A stretch of DNA of 64,000 bases from Flavihumibacter stibioxidans (GCF_014332695.1 NZ_MBUA01000023.1:434001-498000); one strand, 5' to 3'. Numbered from the stretch's first letter, positions 34,129-41,836 are shown. Translations and numbers: made by a program. The notes: generated by a model not told the origin, from the sequence alone.

Positions 34129-35925
34129 CTACAACGGGTATTTATTATCGCTGATGATCTTCGCTGCAACCCTGCGCCTGGCTTCCTTGCTGTTGAATGG
34201 CGCTGTTTTGGTGAAGCGCTTCAGCCCCAGCAGCATCATTCTCTGCTCATCGCCTTCGGCAAAAGCATTGATCGCATCCTTGCCGTACTTGTTGATCTTG
34301 TCAGCCGCATCGTAGAGATAGGTACGTGCCATATCAAGTTCCATCTGGCAGGCCGCTTCACCACGCTGTTCAACCAGCTTCATTACACGCAGTAATGCAC
34401 TTTCAGCATTGTATGTTTCGATGGCCATATCCGCCACATTCATCAGGATTTCCTGCTCCTGCTCGATCTTCATCATCAGCTTCTGCACAGCAGCACCAGC
34501 AGTCATCAGGATGGCCTTTTTGAAATTGACAATAGTTTTGCGCTCTGCATCAAAAGGCTGCTCCTCACCGCTGCCGAAATCAGGAATGCTCATGAGCTCC
34601 TTCATCACGTTCATAGCCGGACCCATCAGGTCGAGCTTGCCCTTCATGGCACGCTTCAATACCATATCCACGGTCAACAGACGGTTGATCTCGTTGGTGC
34701 CTTCATAAATGCGGTTGATCCTGCTGTCACGGTATGCTTTTGAAATGATGTATTCATCGCTGTAACCATTGCCGCCATGGATCTGCACCCCTTCGTCCAC
34801 AATGAAATCCAGCACCTCACTGCCGTACACTTTCAGGATGGCACACTCAATGGCATATTCTTCTGCAGCACCCAGCAAGGCCTCATTGAATGGTTTACCA
34901 CTGGCCACCAGTTCTGCTTCCTTGTTATCGATCCACTTACTGGTGCGATACAGGGCAGATTCGCAAACCCAGATCTGGATGGCCATCTCAGCGATCTTGT
35001 TCCTGATGGCGCCGAAATTGCTGATGGGCTGCTTGAATTGTTCACGCGTATTGGCGTATTCAATGGAGGTATTAAATGCACGTTTGGCACCACCCAGTGC
35101 GGCAGCACATAATTTAAGACGGCCGATGTTCAGGATGTTAAAGGCAATGATATGTCCCTTACCAATCTCCCCCAGCACATTTTCAACCGGTACTTTGCAG
35201 TCCTGGAAATAGAGCTGGACAGTAGAAGATCCCTTGATGCCCATTTTATGTTCTTCAGGCCCCTGGGTAAATCCCTCCATTCCGCGTTCGACAATAAATG
35301 CGGTAAACTTATCACCGTCCACTTTGGCAAAAACAGTGTAGATATCAGCAAAACCACCATTGGTGATCCAGCACTTCTGGCCATTCAGGATATAATGCTT
35401 TCCATCCTCACTCAGTTTTGCAGCGGTTTTAGCGCTAAGGGCATCACTGCCGCTGTTTGGCTCCGTCAGGCCATAGGAACCCTTCCATTCGCCCGTTGCC
35501 AGCTTGGGTATGTATTTGGCTTTTTGTTCAGGGGTGCCGAAATAGAGGATGGGTAAGGTTCCGATACCTGTGTGCGCAGCTATAGCCACGGAAAAAGAAA
35601 ATCCGCCACCCAGTCCCTCATTCACCAGGGTAGCCGTGATGAAATCCTTACCAAGCCCGCCATATTCCTCAGGGATGGATGTTCCCAGTAGTCCCTGTTC
35701 ACCGGCCTTGTCTACCAGCGAGGGCATGAGCCCCGGTTCCAGTTTATCAATACGGTCAACAATGGGCAACACTTCCGACTCGAGGAACCCGGCACACATA
35801 TCTTTCACCATCTGTTGCTCTTCGTTGAAATCTTCCGGGATAAAAGTTTCAAAAGGAGAGCTCTCCTTAATGAGCCATTCTCCACCTTTCAGGATGGAGG
35901 CTGATTGTTGAATTGTGCTGGACAT
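34129..35925 (-). CDS. Acyl-CoA dehydrogenase (long form)
   Basis: This 598-residue flavoprotein oxidises acyl-CoA to trans-2-enoyl-CoA in beta-oxidation. The catalytic core shows YGLTEPNSGSDA, CWITNGGFADIYTVFAKV, and QIHGGNGYSDEY with the base region RDSRINRIYEGTNEINR. About 170 residues follow the core, as in the VLCAD/ACAD9-like long forms. A MarR-family regulator lies 45 bp upstream on the same strand, so the two are likely co-transcribed. The other beta-oxidation enzymes are not in the window. Confidence 0.95.
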   Translation of the reverse strand: MSSTIQQSASILKGGEWLIKESSPFETFIPEDFNEEQQMVKDMCAGFLESEVLPIVDRIDKLEPGLMPSLVDKAGEQGLLGTSIPEEYGGLGKDFITATLVNEGLGGGFSFSVAIAAHTGIGTLPILYFGTPEQKAKYIPKLATGEWKGSYGLTEPNSGSDALSAKTAAKLSEDGKHYILNGQKCWITNGGFADIYTVFAKVDGDKFTAFIVERGMEGFTQGPEEHKMGIKGSSTVQLYFQDCKVPVENVLGEIGKGHIIAFNILNIGRLKLCAAALGGAKRAFNTSIEYANTREQFKQPISNFGAIRNKIAEMAIQIWVCESALYRTSKWIDNKEAELVASGKPFNEALLGAAEEYAIECAILKVYGSEVLDFIVDEGVQIHGGNGYSDEYIISKAYRDSRINRIYEGTNEINRLLTVDMVLKRAMKGKLDLMGPAMNVMKELMSIPDFGSGEEQPFDAERKTIVNFKKAILMTAGAAVQKLMMKIEQEQEILMNVADMAIETYNAESALLRVMKLVEQRGEAACQMELDMARTYLYDAADKINKYGKDAINAFAEGDEQRMMLLGLKRFTKTAPFNSKEARRRVAAKIISDNKYPL

Positions 35926-35970
35926 ATTTGTGGTTTTTTATATGGAAAAAATAGTTCACCTCCTTACGAC

Positions 35971-36411
35971 TCACTTCAGATTGTCATACACAATCTGCAA
36001 TACCTGCTTACTCACTTCTACCATGTCGGCCGGAACACCCTCCAGCGCTTCGTTCAACGTTTCTTCCGCCAGCGCCATGGACTCAACTTCCATTTTTCTC
36101 GCTTCGGCTGTCAGGAAGATCAGGTTCATTCTCCTGTCTTCTTTCGAGGATACCCTTTTTACCAGTTTCAGCTTTTCCAGGTTGTCCACCAGCCTGGTGA
36201 TACTGGGCTTGTCCCGAAAGGTAGCATTGCATAATTCCTGCTGGCTGATGCCGTCCTGCTTCCATAAGTGGTACAACACACTCCACTGCTCTATGGTCAG
36301 GTTCAGCTGCGCCGTATTGAATTTCTTCTGCAGCCGCCTGGCAATAGCCGTGGACGCCTTACCGGTAATGAAACTGTATAATTCCCCTTTTTTAAATTGG
36401 TTGTTTGGCAT
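35971..36411 (-). CDS. MarR family transcriptional regulator
   Basis: This 146-residue winged-helix protein has LTIEQWSVLYHLWKQDGISQQELCNATFRDKPSITRLVDNLEKLKLV followed by the wing VSSKEDRRMNLIFLT, standard for MarR. The start MPNNQFKKGELYS at 36411 is chosen over 36474, since the upstream residues have no family resemblance and would cover the operator-like palindrome. It probably represses itself and the following acyl-CoA dehydrogenase gene in response to an acyl-CoA or aromatic ligand. Confidence 0.92.
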   Translation of the reverse strand: MPNNQFKKGELYSFITGKASTAIARRLQKKFNTAQLNLTIEQWSVLYHLWKQDGISQQELCNATFRDKPSITRLVDNLEKLKLVKRVSSKEDRRMNLIFLTAEARKMEVESMALAEETLNEALEGVPADMVEVSKQVLQIVYDNLK

Positions 36412-36412
36412 A

Positions 36413-36430
36413 TAGTTAGTTAAACAACTA
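36413..36430. promoter_or_regulatory. Candidate MarR operator
   Basis: The site fits TAGTTnnTTAAnnAACTA (14 of 18 bases symmetric) and begins two bases upstream of the marR-type start codon, where bound protein would block transcription. Confidence 0.4.
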
Positions 36431-36568
36431 ATCAAATATAATGGAATTTTCCCAGTCCGGCAACGGGATGGCATTTATTTTTCCGGAGCCATCCGCCGGC
36501 CACCTGGCGGTCGTCATGCCCGCCTTCTGCCTGCCATACCCTGGCCACCTGCCGGCAATCCCGACCGG

Positions 36569-37510
36569 TTGACGGAACAAGCCAGCCGGTACATGCTGAT
36601 TCGCGCCGATAATTTCCAATCTTTGCCCCCGATGTTACTGCACCACCAACAGCATACGATCAGCTACCAGGTTTTTGGGAAAGGCCCCGCACTGCTATTC
36701 TGCCTGCATGGTTATGGCGAATCCGGTTTAGAATTCGCCGCCCTGGGTGAACAGCTGGGTAATGATTATACCCTGGTTTGCCCGGATCTTCCCCTCCATG
36801 GAAAAACCAGCTGGACAGACAAATCATTTGAGGTGGATGATCTTTACAGCCTGCTGATGGCACTTGCGGCTGACACAACACTCAGCGCTTATACCACCCC
36901 GGGGACAACTGCACCCGGGACCGGGCCAACACCCGGCAGCCGCTTCAGCATTGCCGGATACAGTATGGGCGGCAGGCTGGCACTCAGCCTGGCAGAAAAG
37001 TATCCGGCAGAATTGGCGGAACTAATCTTAATTGCACCGGACGGACTTAAGATCAATTTCTGGTACTGGCTGACCACCCAGACCAATTGCGGCAACCGCC
37101 TGTTCAGGAAAACCATGCAGCGGCCCGCCTGGCTCTTCAGGGCCATGGAAACCGCCCGAAGCCTGCGGCTCCTCAACCAGAGTATTTATAAATTCACGCA
37201 CCGCTTTCTCGATGATCCCCAACAGCGGGAAGACCTTTACGCGAGATGGACTTTCTTCCGGCATTTCCGCCCCAACAAAAAACGCCTGCAGCAACTGATT
37301 CGCATCAACAGGCTCAGGACCCTGCTCTTCTTTGGGAAATTCGACCGCATCATCACCAGCAGGCTGGGGACCCGTTTTGCCAAAGACATGGGCAATGAAA
37401 CCGGTATCTTCCTGCTGGAAGCCGGTCACCGTTTGCTGAAACCGTCAAATGCAGCTACCATTGCAAAAATTATCCTGTCCCGGGAAGAATACCCGGCCGG
37501 AGAAAAATGA
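36569..37510 (+). CDS. Alpha/beta hydrolase
   Basis: This 313-residue protein has the oxyanion-loop segment LLFCLHGYGESGLEF and the nucleophile elbow AGYSMGGRLALSL. An acidic residue in FFGKFDRII and a histidine in LEAGHRLLKP complete a plausible triad. It has no signal peptide; a later start at 36632 (MLLHHQQ) is possible. Substrate is unknown. Its end overlaps the glycosyltransferase gene by 4 bp, suggesting translational coupling. Confidence 0.85.
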   Translation: MTEQASRYMLIRADNFQSLPPMLLHHQQHTISYQVFGKGPALLFCLHGYGESGLEFAALGEQLGNDYTLVCPDLPLHGKTSWTDKSFEVDDLYSLLMALAADTTLSAYTTPGTTAPGTGPTPGSRFSIAGYSMGGRLALSLAEKYPAELAELILIAPDGLKINFWYWLTTQTNCGNRLFRKTMQRPAWLFRAMETARSLRLLNQSIYKFTHRFLDDPQQREDLYARWTFFRHFRPNKKRLQQLIRINRLRTLLFFGKFDRIITSRLGTRFAKDMGNETGIFLLEAGHRLLKPSNAATIAKIILSREEYPAGEK

Positions 37511-38649
37511 TTTTCGTTTATACCATAACGTTCCTGTTACTGATCGGCTATGCCTTCCTGTTACAGTTCTATCACCGCAGTTGGAAGCAACAACCGGAAG
37601 ACAGCCCCCCGCCCTCAGGTTATACTCCTGTAACAGCCATATCAGTGCTGGTTCCTGCAAGGAATGAAGAAGGGAATATCGGGCACTGCATTGCCTCACT
37701 GCTGGCCCAGGACTATCCGCAACAGCTACTGGATATCATCATAATTGACGACCACTCTGAAGATGGCACTTCATCCATTGTGAAAGAATTTGAACAACAG
37801 GGCGTTCGGTTGCTTTCCCTTCGCGACTGGATTACAGCCGGCCAGTTGAATTCCTATAAGAAAAAAGCCATCGAAGCAGGCATCAGCCTGGCGAAAGGTA
37901 CACTGATCGTAACGACCGATGCAGACTGCAGCGCCGGACCCGACTGGCTGAAAATCATCGCCCATTGCCACGAAACAAAAAACGCACAACTGGTTGCAGG
38001 GCCGGTTAAAATGCGGCTTCAACGGGGATGGTTATCCGTATTTCAGAGCCTCGATTTCCTGAGCCTGCAGGGGATCACCGCCGCCTCCGTTTTCAGGGGA
38101 TTTCACAGCATGTGCAACGGCGCCAACCTGGCTTATACAGTCGCCGCATTCAGGGCCGTGGATGGCTTCAAAGACATTGACGGACCTGCTTCCGGAGACG
38201 ACATGTTGCTCATGCATAAGATTTCCGGTCGGTTCCCCGGGCAGATCGCCTACCTGAAAAACCGCGCTGCAATTGTTGATACCGAACCGGCCGGCGATCT
38301 CAGAACCTTCCTGCAACAGAGGATCCGCTGGGCAAGCAAGGCAAGATTCTATGAAGACAAACAGGTGTTCAGGGTACTGTTGCTGGTGTATGTGATGAAC
38401 CTGGGACTGCTGATCACCCTTACGGCCGCATTTTTTTCGGGGTTCCATGCCGCTGTTGCAGTGGGATTCATCCTCCTTAAAACACTGTTCGAATGGCCCT
38501 TTATGAAAAGCGTTGCCAGCTTTTTCAACCAGTCCGGCATCATGAAATATTTCCTGTTCTTTCAACCGGTTCATATAATATATACCATCACAGCAGGAAG
38601 CTTCGGACAATTCGGCCGGTATGAATGGAAAGGCCGGATGGTTCGCTAA
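37507..38649 (+). CDS. Membrane glycosyltransferase, GT2 family
   Basis: This 380-residue protein has an N-terminal transmembrane helix, a GT-A catalytic domain (ISVLVPARNEEGNIGHCIASLLAQDYP, IIIIDDHSEDGT, TTDADCSAGPDWL) and an acceptor-site segment FLQQRIRWASKARF (an R-W relative of QxxRW). Two or three C-terminal transmembrane helices follow. It probably adds sugars to a lipid or polymer at the inner membrane. It is translationally coupled to the alpha/beta hydrolase and followed after 17 bp by an ABC permease. Confidence 0.88.
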   Translation: MIFVYTITFLLLIGYAFLLQFYHRSWKQQPEDSPPPSGYTPVTAISVLVPARNEEGNIGHCIASLLAQDYPQQLLDIIIIDDHSEDGTSSIVKEFEQQGVRLLSLRDWITAGQLNSYKKKAIEAGISLAKGTLIVTTDADCSAGPDWLKIIAHCHETKNAQLVAGPVKMRLQRGWLSVFQSLDFLSLQGITAASVFRGFHSMCNGANLAYTVAAFRAVDGFKDIDGPASGDDMLLMHKISGRFPGQIAYLKNRAAIVDTEPAGDLRTFLQQRIRWASKARFYEDKQVFRVLLLVYVMNLGLLITLTAAFFSGFHAAVAVGFILLKTLFEWPFMKSVASFFNQSGIMKYFLFFQPVHIIYTITAGSFGQFGRYEWKGRMVR

Positions 38650-38666
38650 TTCCTTATTTTTATCGC

Positions 38667-39749
38667 ATGACCGGTAACGAACCCACATCCGCATGGCGAA
38701 AACTGCTTCATAACAAAGGGGCCGTAATCGGTATCGTGATCATTGTCATCGCCCTGCTCACCGCCCTGCTGGCTTATTGGCTGGCTCCTGATTCCACCCC
38801 CGATGCAAACAGGATGATGGTGGAAATCGGCGGCCGTAAACCGGGCTTTACACAACAGTTTTTCCTCCTGCCAAAAGAGCCGGCCGTGGCAAAAGTCAAT
38901 TGGCTAGACCGCACCCTGCACGGACAGCCCGATATGCACCTGTTCATTCCCGTTAGTACATATGAAATAAAGGATGGACAGGTCATCCTGCAGAAATATA
39001 TTGATGATGGCATCACTGAACCCGTCACCTATTCTTTGGCGGGATGGCAGCAACCGGTGGAACAATTATTTGTTTCCAAAACATTTCTCCTCGGCACCGA
39101 CAAATATGGCAGGGATATCCTGAGCAGGCTGATCATTGGTGTTCGCGTGAGCCTGCTTGTGGGCGGAATCGCCATGCTCCTGTCACTTTCAATAGGCCTA
39201 CTCCTGGGAGCGCTGGCGGGTTATTATGGCGGCAGGTGGGACAACTGGATCATGTGGTTCATCAATGTAATCTGGAGCATCCCTACTTTGCTGCTGGTGT
39301 TTGCAATAACCCTTTTATTGGGAAAGGGTTTCTGGCAGGTGTTCATAGCGGTTGGACTGACCATGTGGGTGAACGTGGCCAGGATCGTGCGCGGACAGTT
39401 GCTGGCCATCCGGCACCTGGAATACGTAGAAGCCGCCAGGGTGCTGGGTTACAAGGACCTGCGAATAATAGTAAAACATATTCTGCCCAATATCATCGGG
39501 CCGGTGCTGGTGGTAGCTGCGGCGAATTTCGCATCGGCCATTGTGGTGGAGGCCGGACTCAGTTTTCTCGGGGTTGGTGTGCAGCCGCCGCAGCCAAGCT
39601 GGGGAGGAATGATCAAGGAAAACTATAATTTTATCATAACAAATAACCCGATGCTCGCATTGGCACCGGGTTTTGCAATTATGTTCCTGGTATTGGCTTT
39701 TAACCTGCTGGGGAATGGCATCCGCGACGCCCTCGATGTCCGCAACTAA
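38667..39749 (+). CDS. ABC transporter permease, DppC/OppC type
   Basis: This 360-residue inner-membrane protein has an N-terminal helix (GAVIGIVIIVIALLTALLAYWL), a periplasmic insert (about 45-140) and a C-terminal five-helix permease core. The EAA loop reads EYVEAARVLGYKDLRIIVKHILPN. The segment VEAGLSFLGVGVQPPQPSWG is typical of dipeptide/nickel permeases. The start MTGNEPTS at 38667 is preferred to 38625, which overlaps the glycosyltransferase. Partner permease, ATPases and binding protein are not nearby. The substrate is presumably a peptide. Confidence 0.9.
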   Translation: MTGNEPTSAWRKLLHNKGAVIGIVIIVIALLTALLAYWLAPDSTPDANRMMVEIGGRKPGFTQQFFLLPKEPAVAKVNWLDRTLHGQPDMHLFIPVSTYEIKDGQVILQKYIDDGITEPVTYSLAGWQQPVEQLFVSKTFLLGTDKYGRDILSRLIIGVRVSLLVGGIAMLLSLSIGLLLGALAGYYGGRWDNWIMWFINVIWSIPTLLLVFAITLLLGKGFWQVFIAVGLTMWVNVARIVRGQLLAIRHLEYVEAARVLGYKDLRIIVKHILPNIIGPVLVVAAANFASAIVVEAGLSFLGVGVQPPQPSWGGMIKENYNFIITNNPMLALAPGFAIMFLVLAFNLLGNGIRDALDVRN

Positions 39750-39768
39750 ACCCTCTTTCTCCCCATCA

Positions 39769-40188
39769 TCATTTCCTCGAATACAAATAAAATCCCGTTT
39801 TCGTATTGGTCGCCTTGGAAACCGATGTAACGGTAACGGTTACCCGCGATACAGTAAGCTGTGGTGTATTGGTAATGGTAAAACTGGTGGTTGCACCGGA
39901 GGTTGTCTTTGTATCAGTAAAAAACGCCGTCGTTCCGGACCCGTCGGGCCTGGCGCTTACTTCGATTTTTACGCCCTGCGGTGGCATTTTGGATGTTACG
40001 GTAACGGTAAGCGGGAAATTAGGTCCCGGTGCCACCGACTCCTGCTGGCCATTGATGGCCGGACTGGTAGTGATAACCAGGTTTTCCTCCGCTGGTACCG
40101 GATCCCCGCCACCACTGCCGCTGCAGGATGGGAGTGCTACAAAGGAAATGCCTGCGGCAAGCAACAAAATCGAAAACTTTTTATTCAT
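39769..40188 (-). CDS. Small lipoprotein, beta-sandwich-like, unknown function
   Basis: This 139-residue protein has a lipobox (ISFVALPSC) and a Gly/Ser linker. The rest is one Thr/Ser/Val-rich domain with alternating beta pattern (PLTVTVTSKMPPQGVKIEVSARPDGSG, LTVSRVTVTVTSV) suggestive of an Ig-like fold. No known family is recognised. It has its own promoter-like sequence and is convergent with the ABC permease gene. Confidence 0.75.
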   Translation of the reverse strand: MNKKFSILLLAAGISFVALPSCSGSGGGDPVPAEENLVITTSPAINGQQESVAPGPNFPLTVTVTSKMPPQGVKIEVSARPDGSGTTAFFTDTKTTSGATTSFTITNTPQLTVSRVTVTVTSVSKATNTKTGFYLYSRK

Positions 40189-40192
40189 ATGC

Positions 40193-40223
40193 TAAAGATA
40201 AATCATCTCCCCTTCCCCCACAA
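40193..40223 (-). promoter_or_regulatory. Promoter of the small lipoprotein, TTG-N20-TATCTTTA
   Basis: Minus-strand TTG (40223-40221) and TATCTTTA (40200-40193, one base off TAnnTTTG) are 20 bp apart, immediately upstream of the start codon at 40188. Confidence 0.45.
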
Positions 40224-40245
40224 CCCCTCTCACTCACCCCCGTTC

Positions 40246-40725
40246 TCAGTTCTCACCATTTGCACTTACCTGCACATTCCTGTTCAGGCTCTCATCCAGG
40301 GAAATAAAAGTTTCCGTTCTTTCAATCCCCTTTATTTTTTGCAACTGGTCGTGCAGCACATTTCGCAAATGATTGATATCCTTGCAAATGATTTCAGCCA
40401 GGATACTATAATTACCAGTGGTATAGTTCATCCTGACAATCTCAGGTATTTTCGCCAGTTCCCGCGCGACATTATCATATAATGAGCTCTTTTCCAGGTA
40501 AATGCCGATGAAGGCGATTACATCATATCCCAGCATCTTCAGGTCCACATTCAGCCTGCTGCCCTTTACCACCCCCATTTCCTGCAGTTTTTTAATGCGG
40601 ACATGGATGGTGCCACCGGAAACAAAGAGTTTCTTCCCCAGGTCAGCATAGGAAGTTTCGGCATTTTCCATCATTTCATGAATGATCTGGTAATCCAGTT
40701 TGTCTAAATTCAATTTGTTTGCCAT
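40246..40725 (-). CDS. Lrp/AsnC family transcriptional regulator
   Basis: This 159-residue protein has an N-terminal helix-turn-helix (LDYQIIHEMMENAETSYADLGKKLFVSGGTIHVRIKKLQEMG) and a C-terminal RAM ligand-binding domain (GYDVIAFIGIYLEKSS, and YTTGNYSILAEIICKDINHLRNVL). Such regulators sense amino acids and form octamers. It is divergent from the tRNA-like RNA unit, with a 745-bp gap between this gene and the next plus-strand gene. Confidence 0.93.
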   Translation of the reverse strand: MANKLNLDKLDYQIIHEMMENAETSYADLGKKLFVSGGTIHVRIKKLQEMGVVKGSRLNVDLKMLGYDVIAFIGIYLEKSSLYDNVARELAKIPEIVRMNYTTGNYSILAEIICKDINHLRNVLHDQLQKIKGIERTETFISLDESLNRNVQVSANGEN

Positions 40726-40809
40726 TTTGAATACTGATTTTTGACAATTTCTACCACAAGATAGTATTTTTTGAACATTTTCAATAGTTTTTAATTTATA
40801 CTTGAATTA

Positions 40810-40842
40810 TTTGCAATAATTCGGCAATTCATTGTATGTTTG
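40810..40842 (+). promoter_or_regulatory. Promoter of the tRNA-like RNA unit, TTTG-N21-TATGTTTG
   Basis: TTTG at 40810-40813 and TATGTTTG at 40835-40842 match the Bacteroidota -33 and -7 elements with a 21-bp spacer. Predicted transcription start is near 40847, about 20 nt ahead of the first tRNA-like 5' end. No open reading frame follows within 600 bp. Confidence 0.6.
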
Positions 40843-40867
40843 CATTGTCAAAGTTCTTAAGACATAC

Positions 40868-40989
40868 TGTGGGATGATGAAATTTTCGGCAGACATGCCC
40901 TCTTGTCTCGGGGGTGGGGAAAATTGGACAAACGTGCTTACCGCATCGCTAACGACCCCGTGGAGGTTCGACTCCTCCTCCTACAGCCA
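40868..40989 (+). ncRNA. tRNA-like RNA, copy 1 (47-nt variable region, encoded CCA)
   Basis: A full cloverleaf can be drawn. Acceptor TGTGGGA/TCCTACA (7 bp, one G-T) with G73 and genomic CCA. U8 and G9. A 3-bp D stem ATG/CAT with a Leu/Ser-like D loop containing GG. Anticodon stem CCCTC/GGGGG with loop TTGTCTC. T stem GGAGG/CCTCC with canonical loop TTCGACT. The invariants U8, A14, GG, A21, U33, TTC and A58 are present. The 47-nt region 40915-40961 replaces the variable arm and is closed by GGGG/CCCC. The apparent anticodon GUC is followed by a pyrimidine at position 37, unusual for a decoding tRNA. Eight Ts follow at 40991-40998. Confidence 0.6.
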
Positions 40990-41013
40990 GTTTTTTTTAA
41001 TAGTTCTTTATAC

Positions 41014-41208
41014 TGTGGGGTGATGAAATCTTTGGCAGACATGCCCTCTCGTCTCGGGGGTGGGGAGTCCAGGATAAACGTAGCATAGAGCCGACTGGTA
41101 TTGCTGTTCAACGCAAGTTGAACCGTAATAAAGCCGACCAGGGTTGACCACTAATCTTTGTACTACAGCTAACTGCCCCGTGGAGGTTCGACTCCTCCCC
41201 CTACAGCA
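41014..41208 (+). ncRNA. tRNA-like RNA, copy 2 (121-nt structured variable region)
   Basis: Near-identical to copy 1 in the acceptor (TGTGGGG/CCCTACA, G73), D arm, anticodon stem and T arm, but the anticodon loop is TCGTCTC, with C at position 33. The two base changes in the acceptor (A7 to G and U66 to C) are compensatory. The variable region 41061-41181 is closed by GGGG/CCCC and contains a long hairpin (41099-41130) with a GCAA tetraloop. Only CA follows G73, so any CCA must be added. Six Ts follow at 41209-41214. It lies 24 nt after copy 1, so both are probably cut from one transcript. Confidence 0.58.
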
Positions 41209-41218
41209 TTTTTTAAAT

Positions 41219-41242
41219 CCCACAAGGTTTCAGTGGGGTTTT
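41219..41242 (+). terminator. Weak hairpin with T-run after tRNA-like copy 2
   Basis: CCCAC (41219-41223) pairs with GTGGG (41233-41237) across a 9-nt loop, followed by GTTTTG. It could end the tRNA-like transcript before the stronger terminator at 41331. Confidence 0.35.
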
Positions 41243-41330
41243 GTACCGCCCGCAACGTTGGCGACACCCGACGATCGCATGCCATTGGTACACACTGCTT
41301 TTCTCATGTGTGTGTTTACAGCTGTTAGGT

Positions 41331-41357
41331 AGCCCCTCTTTTCCCGAGGGGCTTTTT
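41331..41357 (+). terminator. Strong intrinsic terminator
   Basis: AGCCCCTC (41331-41338) pairs with GAGGGGCT (41346-41353) over 8 bp with a 7-nt loop, followed by TTTTC. It ends the plus-strand RNA unit that begins near 40847. The 90 bases before it hold no reading frame, but contain a CACAC/GTGTG hairpin. Confidence 0.8.
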
Positions 41358-41413
41358 CATTAGCCCACGCTCCATCCATTAAGCTCACATAAGCCTGATC
41401 TTATTAACTTTAA

Positions 41414-41421
41414 TACGTTTG
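41414..41421 (+). promoter_or_regulatory. -7 box (TACGTTTG) upstream of the channel-like gene
   Basis: TACGTTTG matches TAnnTTTG and lies 49 bp before the start codon at 41471, downstream of the strong terminator, so the gene has its own promoter. The -33 element is unclear. Confidence 0.42.
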
Positions 41422-41470
41422 CATCAGCATAACAGCAGTCAAAACCGGTTGATGCAATTGAATTGATTGT

Positions 41471-41836
41471 ATGAAAACATTTAAACTGGAGCACCGTAAA
41501 CAAAAAGTTGTAACACTGCCTCACTTCTTTGTGCGGCTTGGCAGGTATTCGATCTTTGCCGTGTTGTTAATTGCTGTATCCATTACCATTGGCAGTGTTG
41601 GTTACCATTACTGGGGAGAATTAAGCTGGATCGATAGCTTCCAGATGTCCTGCATGATCCTGACAGGAATGGGTCCGGTTGCCAGCATGAACACTGATGC
41701 GGCCAAACTGTTTTCCTCCTTCTACGCACTCTATAGCGGTGTGGCCTTCCTGAGCATCACCGCCGTATTCTTCGCCCCTGTCATTCACCGCTTGCTCCAC
41801 ATTTTACAGGTAGACACAGATGGCAATGGTAAATGA
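41471..41836 (+). CDS. Two-TM potassium-channel-like protein with degenerate selectivity filter
   Basis: This 121-residue protein has two transmembrane helices (YSIFAVLLIAVSITIGSVGY and LFSSFYALYSGVAFLSITAVFF) with a re-entrant-loop-like segment between them (SFQMSCMILTGMGPVASM). The order TM, pore loop, TM and the segment DAAKLFSSFYALYSG parallel two-TM K+ channels (KLFTIFYAL-type). However, the filter TVGYGD is replaced by TGMGPV, so K+ selectivity is doubtful. No cytoplasmic RCK domain follows. It is likely an inner-membrane protein of unknown function. It is downstream of the tRNA-like unit but has its own promoter. Confidence 0.7.
   Translation: MKTFKLEHRKQKVVTLPHFFVRLGRYSIFAVLLIAVSITIGSVGYHYWGELSWIDSFQMSCMILTGMGPVASMNTDAAKLFSSFYALYSGVAFLSITAVFFAPVIHRLLHILQVDTDGNGK

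Noticed and set aside
40867-40986. Selenocysteine tRNA with an 8-bp acceptor stem
   Set aside because: C40867 can pair with G40986 to make eight pairs, but then no discriminator base precedes CCA. The anticodon loop has no TCA and the D stem is only 3 bp, unlike tRNA-Sec.
40868-40989. Ordinary tRNA-Asp(GUC)
   Set aside because: The body is Leu/Ser-like with an expanded variable region and a 3-bp D stem, position 37 is a pyrimidine, and Asp tRNAs have a short variable loop.
41061-41181. Group I intron in a tRNA-like gene
   Set aside because: The insertion lies in the variable region, not the anticodon loop, is only 121 nt, and no conserved P7/P3 core is seen.
40868-41208. tmRNA (ssrA)
   Set aside because: The RNAs have an anticodon-arm-like stem, no resume frame, no G3-U70 pair and are far shorter than a Bacteroidota tmRNA.
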